Shown: in pieces, positions 4,704-7,123 of the stretch
Numbering within the stretch: the first letter of the stretch is position 1
Layout: every line of letters begins with the position of its first letter
Assembly: GCA_026387165.1 (NCBI GenBank)
Contig: JAPLMG010000276.1
Location: forward strand, 1-7,123
Length of the DNA: 7,123 nucleotides
Direction of reading: 5' to 3'
From: Candidatus Omnitrophota bacterium
GTDB lineage: Bacteria; Omnitrophota; Gorgyraeia; 2-01-FULL-45-10
Notes under the pieces: model-generated
Told to the model about the DNA's origin: nothing
Seen by the model: the letters and a program-made list of their open reading frames with translations, nothing else
Database searches by the model: none
Made by a program: the position numbers and the translations under genes

Positions 4704-6713
4704 ATGCAGAAAGATAGTATTAAAAGAGAGATAGAGGCTTTGAGGGAAGAGATAAGAGAGCATGACGATCTTTACTATCTTCTCAATAAGCCCGTCATCT
4801 CCGACCGGGAATACGATAGATTATACAGAAGACTGAAAGAGCTTGAGGACGCGCATCCTGAATTGATCGCGCCGGATTCTCCCACACAGCGCGTGGGAGG
4901 CCATCCTGCCGAAGGTTTTGCCGTAGTAAAGCATATCGTTCCGATGATGAGCATGGAGAACACGTATTCGGCCGGAGAACTGAAGGAATTTGACGGGCGG
5001 GTGCAGAAGTCCCTCAAAGGCGAAGAATACGAATATGTCGTGGAGTTAAAATTCGACGGCGTCAGCATCTCGCTTTTGTATGAGAAAGGGTATTGGGTAA
5101 GAGGCGCGACCAGGGGCGACGGCATGGAAGGCGATGATGTGTCGAACAATCTCAAGACCATACGTTCCATACCGCTGAAATTTAGTAAAAACGTAAAGAA
5201 GGTTCCTCTACGCTCTGAGCTGCGCGGTGAAGTCTATATGACCAAAGATGTCTTTGAATCGATAAACCGCGAGAAAGAGAAGGCCGGTGAAGAGCCCTTC
5301 AAAAATCCGAGGAACGCGGCGGCGGGATCGCTGAAATTGCTCGATCCCAGGATCGTGGCAAAGAGGCGCCTCAATATATTCATATGGGGATTGGGTTACT
5401 GCGAAGGGATGGATTTTGGCAGGCACACGGACCTTCTCGAATATCTTAAAGAGGCAGGATTCAGGGTCAACCCGCATTTCAAGCTCTGCAAAGATATAGA
5501 GGATGTTATTGAATTCTGCGACTCATGGGAAGGGAAGAGGGAAAAATTAGAGTTTGAGATAGACGGCATGGTAGTGAAAGTGAACGATCTCAGGCAGAGG
5601 CAGATGCTGGGGAGCACTTCGAAGAGCCCGCGCTGGGCGATAGCGTATAAATTTCCCGCTGAAAAAGCGCTCACCGAGGTCGAGAATATAATAATACAGG
5701 TAGGCAGGACCGGAGCGATAACGCCCGTAGCGATACTGAAGCCGGTCCATCTCTCCGGCTCTACCGTATCGAGGGCTACTCTGCATAATTTTGATGAGAT
5801 AGAGAGGCTGGATGTCAGGATAGGCGATAAGGTCTATGTCGAAAAGTCCGGAGAGATCATTCCGAAGATATTGAGTGTCGCCAGGGAGAAAAGGACGGGC
5901 AAAGAGAAGAGCTTTCCGCTGCCTAAGATCTGCCCTGCATGCGCCTCAAGGCTCCACTTTGCCCCGGATGAGGTGGCTTTGCGCTGCGAGAACGCCGGAT
6001 GTCCCGCGCAGATAAAGGAGAGGATGCTGCACTTCGCCTCAAGGGACGCAATGAATATAGAAGGCATGGGCGCTGCTATCACGGATCAGCTCGTTGATAA
6101 AGGATTGGTAAAGGATTACGCGGATATATACCATCTGAAGATGGGTGATATCAAGGGTCTCGACAGGTACGCCGAAAAGAGCGCGGTGAACTTATTGAAG
6201 GCCATAGAAAATAGCAAATCGAACGATCTGAACCGGCTCATCTACGCTCTCGGGATAAGGCACGTAGGCGAACATTCCGCGTGGGTCCTTGCGGATCACT
6301 TCGGCTCTATCAGCAAATTATCGGGCGCCGGCGTTGACGAACTCACCCGGATAGATGAGATAGGGCCCGTGATGGCAGAGTCGATCAAAGATTTTTTTAG
6401 CAATAAAGAGAACCTGAGGATACTGGAGAGGTTATCCGAAACCGATATCAGGATGTCCCGATCCGGGATTGAAGCTCGAGGAGGCGGCGCCCTTGAGGGC
6501 AAGACCATAGTGATAACGGGAACTCTGAAAAATTACAGCCGCAGCCGGGCCGAGGAGCTCGTGAGAAAGCTCGGAGGGAACCCGTCGTCCAGCGTCAGTA
6601 AGAATACATATTTTGTGGTGGCCGGAGAGGAGCCCGGGTCCAAGATCGGCAAGGCGAGGGCTCTGGGTGTTAAAATAATAGACGAAGAAGAGTTCAGAAA
6701 AATAGTGGGGTGA
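4704..6713 (+). CDS. ligA: NAD-dependent DNA ligase LigA
   Basis: LigA seals nicks in replication and repair through AMP-lysine and AMP-DNA intermediates, with NAD+ as the adenylate donor. The 669-residue length is standard and the domain order is complete. Domain Ia, which binds nicotinamide mononucleotide, includes YYLLNKPVISDREYD (24-38). The adenylation domain has the KFDG motif with the nucleophile Lys116. The OB fold carries GRTGAITPVA and RATLHNFDE. The zinc finger has C410, C413, C428 and C433. Helix-hairpin-helix repeats follow (about 455-580), then a C-terminal BRCT domain (about 593-669) with GKTIVITGTL and a late-conserved KIGKARALGVKIIDEEEF. No key residue is missing. The ATG at 4704 has only a weak SD-like AGGACAGG (4693-4700). 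The downstream lipoprotein begins five bases after the stop, suggesting one transcript. Confidence 0.98.
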   Translation: MQKDSIKREIEALREEIREHDDLYYLLNKPVISDREYDRLYRRLKELEDAHPELIAPDSPTQRVGGHPAEGFAVVKHIVPMMSMENTYSAGELKEFDGRVQKSLKGEEYEYVVELKFDGVSISLLYEKGYWVRGATRGDGMEGDDVSNNLKTIRSIPLKFSKNVKKVPLRSELRGEVYMTKDVFESINREKEKAGEEPFKNPRNAAAGSLKLLDPRIVAKRRLNIFIWGLGYCEGMDFGRHTDLLEYLKEAGFRVNPHFKLCKDIEDVIEFCDSWEGKREKLEFEIDGMVVKVNDLRQRQMLGSTSKSPRWAIAYKFPAEKALTEVENIIIQVGRTGAITPVAILKPVHLSGSTVSRATLHNFDEIERLDVRIGDKVYVEKSGEIIPKILSVAREKRTGKEKSFPLPKICPACASRLHFAPDEVALRCENAGCPAQIKERMLHFASRDAMNIEGMGAAITDQLVDKGLVKDYADIYHLKMGDIKGLDRYAEKSAVNLLKAIENSKSNDLNRLIYALGIRHVGEHSAWVLADHFGSISKLSGAGVDELTRIDEIGPVMAESIKDFFSNKENLRILERLSETDIRMSRSGIEARGGGALEGKTIVITGTLKNYSRSRAEELVRKLGGNPSSSVSKNTYFVVAGEEPGSKIGKARALGVKIIDEEEFRKIVG

Positions 6714-6717
6714 AGGG

Positions 6718-7123
6718 ATGGGCGGGATGAGAAGATGGGTATCTTTATTATTGATATTAGTGATTGCCGCCAGCCTCGCGGGCTGCAGCGAGGAGTGGAG
6801 GAGGAAGTTCGTCAGGAAGAAGAAGGATGTTGCGAAGAAGCCCCGCATATACCAGACCAAGAAGTACACCAAAGAACCGACGGAGGCTCTGTACACGAAG
6901 CATTACAACTACACGATATCGTGGCTTTCAGAGCTCGCCGATGACCTTGGGCAGAACAGCAAGAAGGACGCGCGGTGCATAGAGGAGGCGCTCGGCCAGG
7001 TGAGGGACGTGCAGCTCTTCCTCATTCCGGAAAAGGCAAAGGAGCTCGATAAACATATCAACAGGCTTAAGGAGGTCCAGGACCTTATCTTGAGGCGCGA
7101 TTTGGGCCATGCGAACATGGACT
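6718..7123 (+). CDS. Putative lipoprotein, unrecognised, 3' end outside the window
   Basis: An open frame runs from 6718 off the window end and encodes at least 135 residues. It starts MGGMRRWVSLLLILVIAAS and then has the lipobox L-A-G-C with the lipidated Cys at residue 23 (20 if the ATG at 6727 is used), so it is probably a membrane-anchored lipoprotein. After the Cys comes a strongly basic stretch (WRRKFVRKKKDVAKK, 27-41), a Tyr/Lys-rich linker (44-65), and an apparently helical region (about 66-135) with heptad-like Leu and charged residues. GGGGTGA (6707-6713, overlapping the ligA stop) or AAGGG (6713-6717) can serve as SD for either ATG. Five bases separate it from ligA. I do not recognise the family. 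The basic patch just after the membrane anchor could contact nucleic acid, lipid or glycan, but this is speculation. Confidence 0.75.
   Translation, partial: MGGMRRWVSLLLILVIAASLAGCSEEWRRKFVRKKKDVAKKPRIYQTKKYTKEPTEALYTKHYNYTISWLSELADDLGQNSKKDARCIEEALGQVRDVQLFLIPEKAKELDKHINRLKEVQDLILRRDLGHANMD

Noticed and set aside
6432..6896. 154-residue minus-strand ORF overlapping the end of ligA and the lipoprotein gene
   Set aside because: It lies antisense to the ligA BRCT domain and the start of the lipoprotein gene, and shows no recognisable domain. It is a shadow frame.

Overview
Organism. The window looks bacterial, from an uncultured Gram-negative-type lineage. It has NAD-dependent DNA ligase, NusB, bacterial-type RibD and riboflavin synthase, a lipobox lipoprotein, and a small secreted protein that matches my memory of the exosortase-associated TIGR04073 family. 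Codon use favours ATA (Ile) and AGG (Arg), and the spacers are full of short palindromes. Together this suggests a Candidatus Omnitrophota-like genome. That assignment is inference; no 16S or long phylogenetic marker other than ligA is present.

Layout. All recognisable genes are on the + strand. 1-158: leader with no gene I can assign. 159-575: nusB. 576-704: a 42-codon ORF with a strong SD that begins directly after the nusB stop and ends in an ATGA overlap with the next start; it reads through a REP-like palindrome. 701-1543: PHP-family phosphoesterase. 1544-1685: AT-rich, 10-bp-periodic inverted-repeat spacer with no FMN riboswitch. 1686-2717: ribD. 2717-3301: ribE, one-base overlap with ribD. 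3329-3358: good sigma70-type promoter driving the small secreted protein at 3420-3776. 3777-4405: about 630 bp with no protein gene. It holds a hairpin, a promoter-like site followed by palindromes that could be a small RNA, a 109-bp double-hairpin element, tRNA-Pro(CGG) at 4176-4252, and two further palindromic repeats. 4406-4681: acylphosphatase. 4704-6713: ligA. 6718 to the window end: an unrecognised lipoprotein, cut off at its 3' end.

How the genes fit together. ribD and ribE are translationally coupled and carry the deaminase/reductase and final dismutase steps of riboflavin synthesis; ribBA and ribH are not here. NusB (rRNA antitermination), the PHP phosphoesterase (nucleotide turnover), acylphosphatase and LigA (replication and repair) are housekeeping genes without a shared pathway.

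The most unusual content lies between the genes. Several spacers are built from palindromic repeats that reach the start codons of neighbouring genes (PHP, acylphosphatase) or the tRNA 3' end. One element consists of two inverted copies of a hairpin whose stem differences are compensatory. I found no CRISPR array, transposase, phage gene or recognisable defence system.
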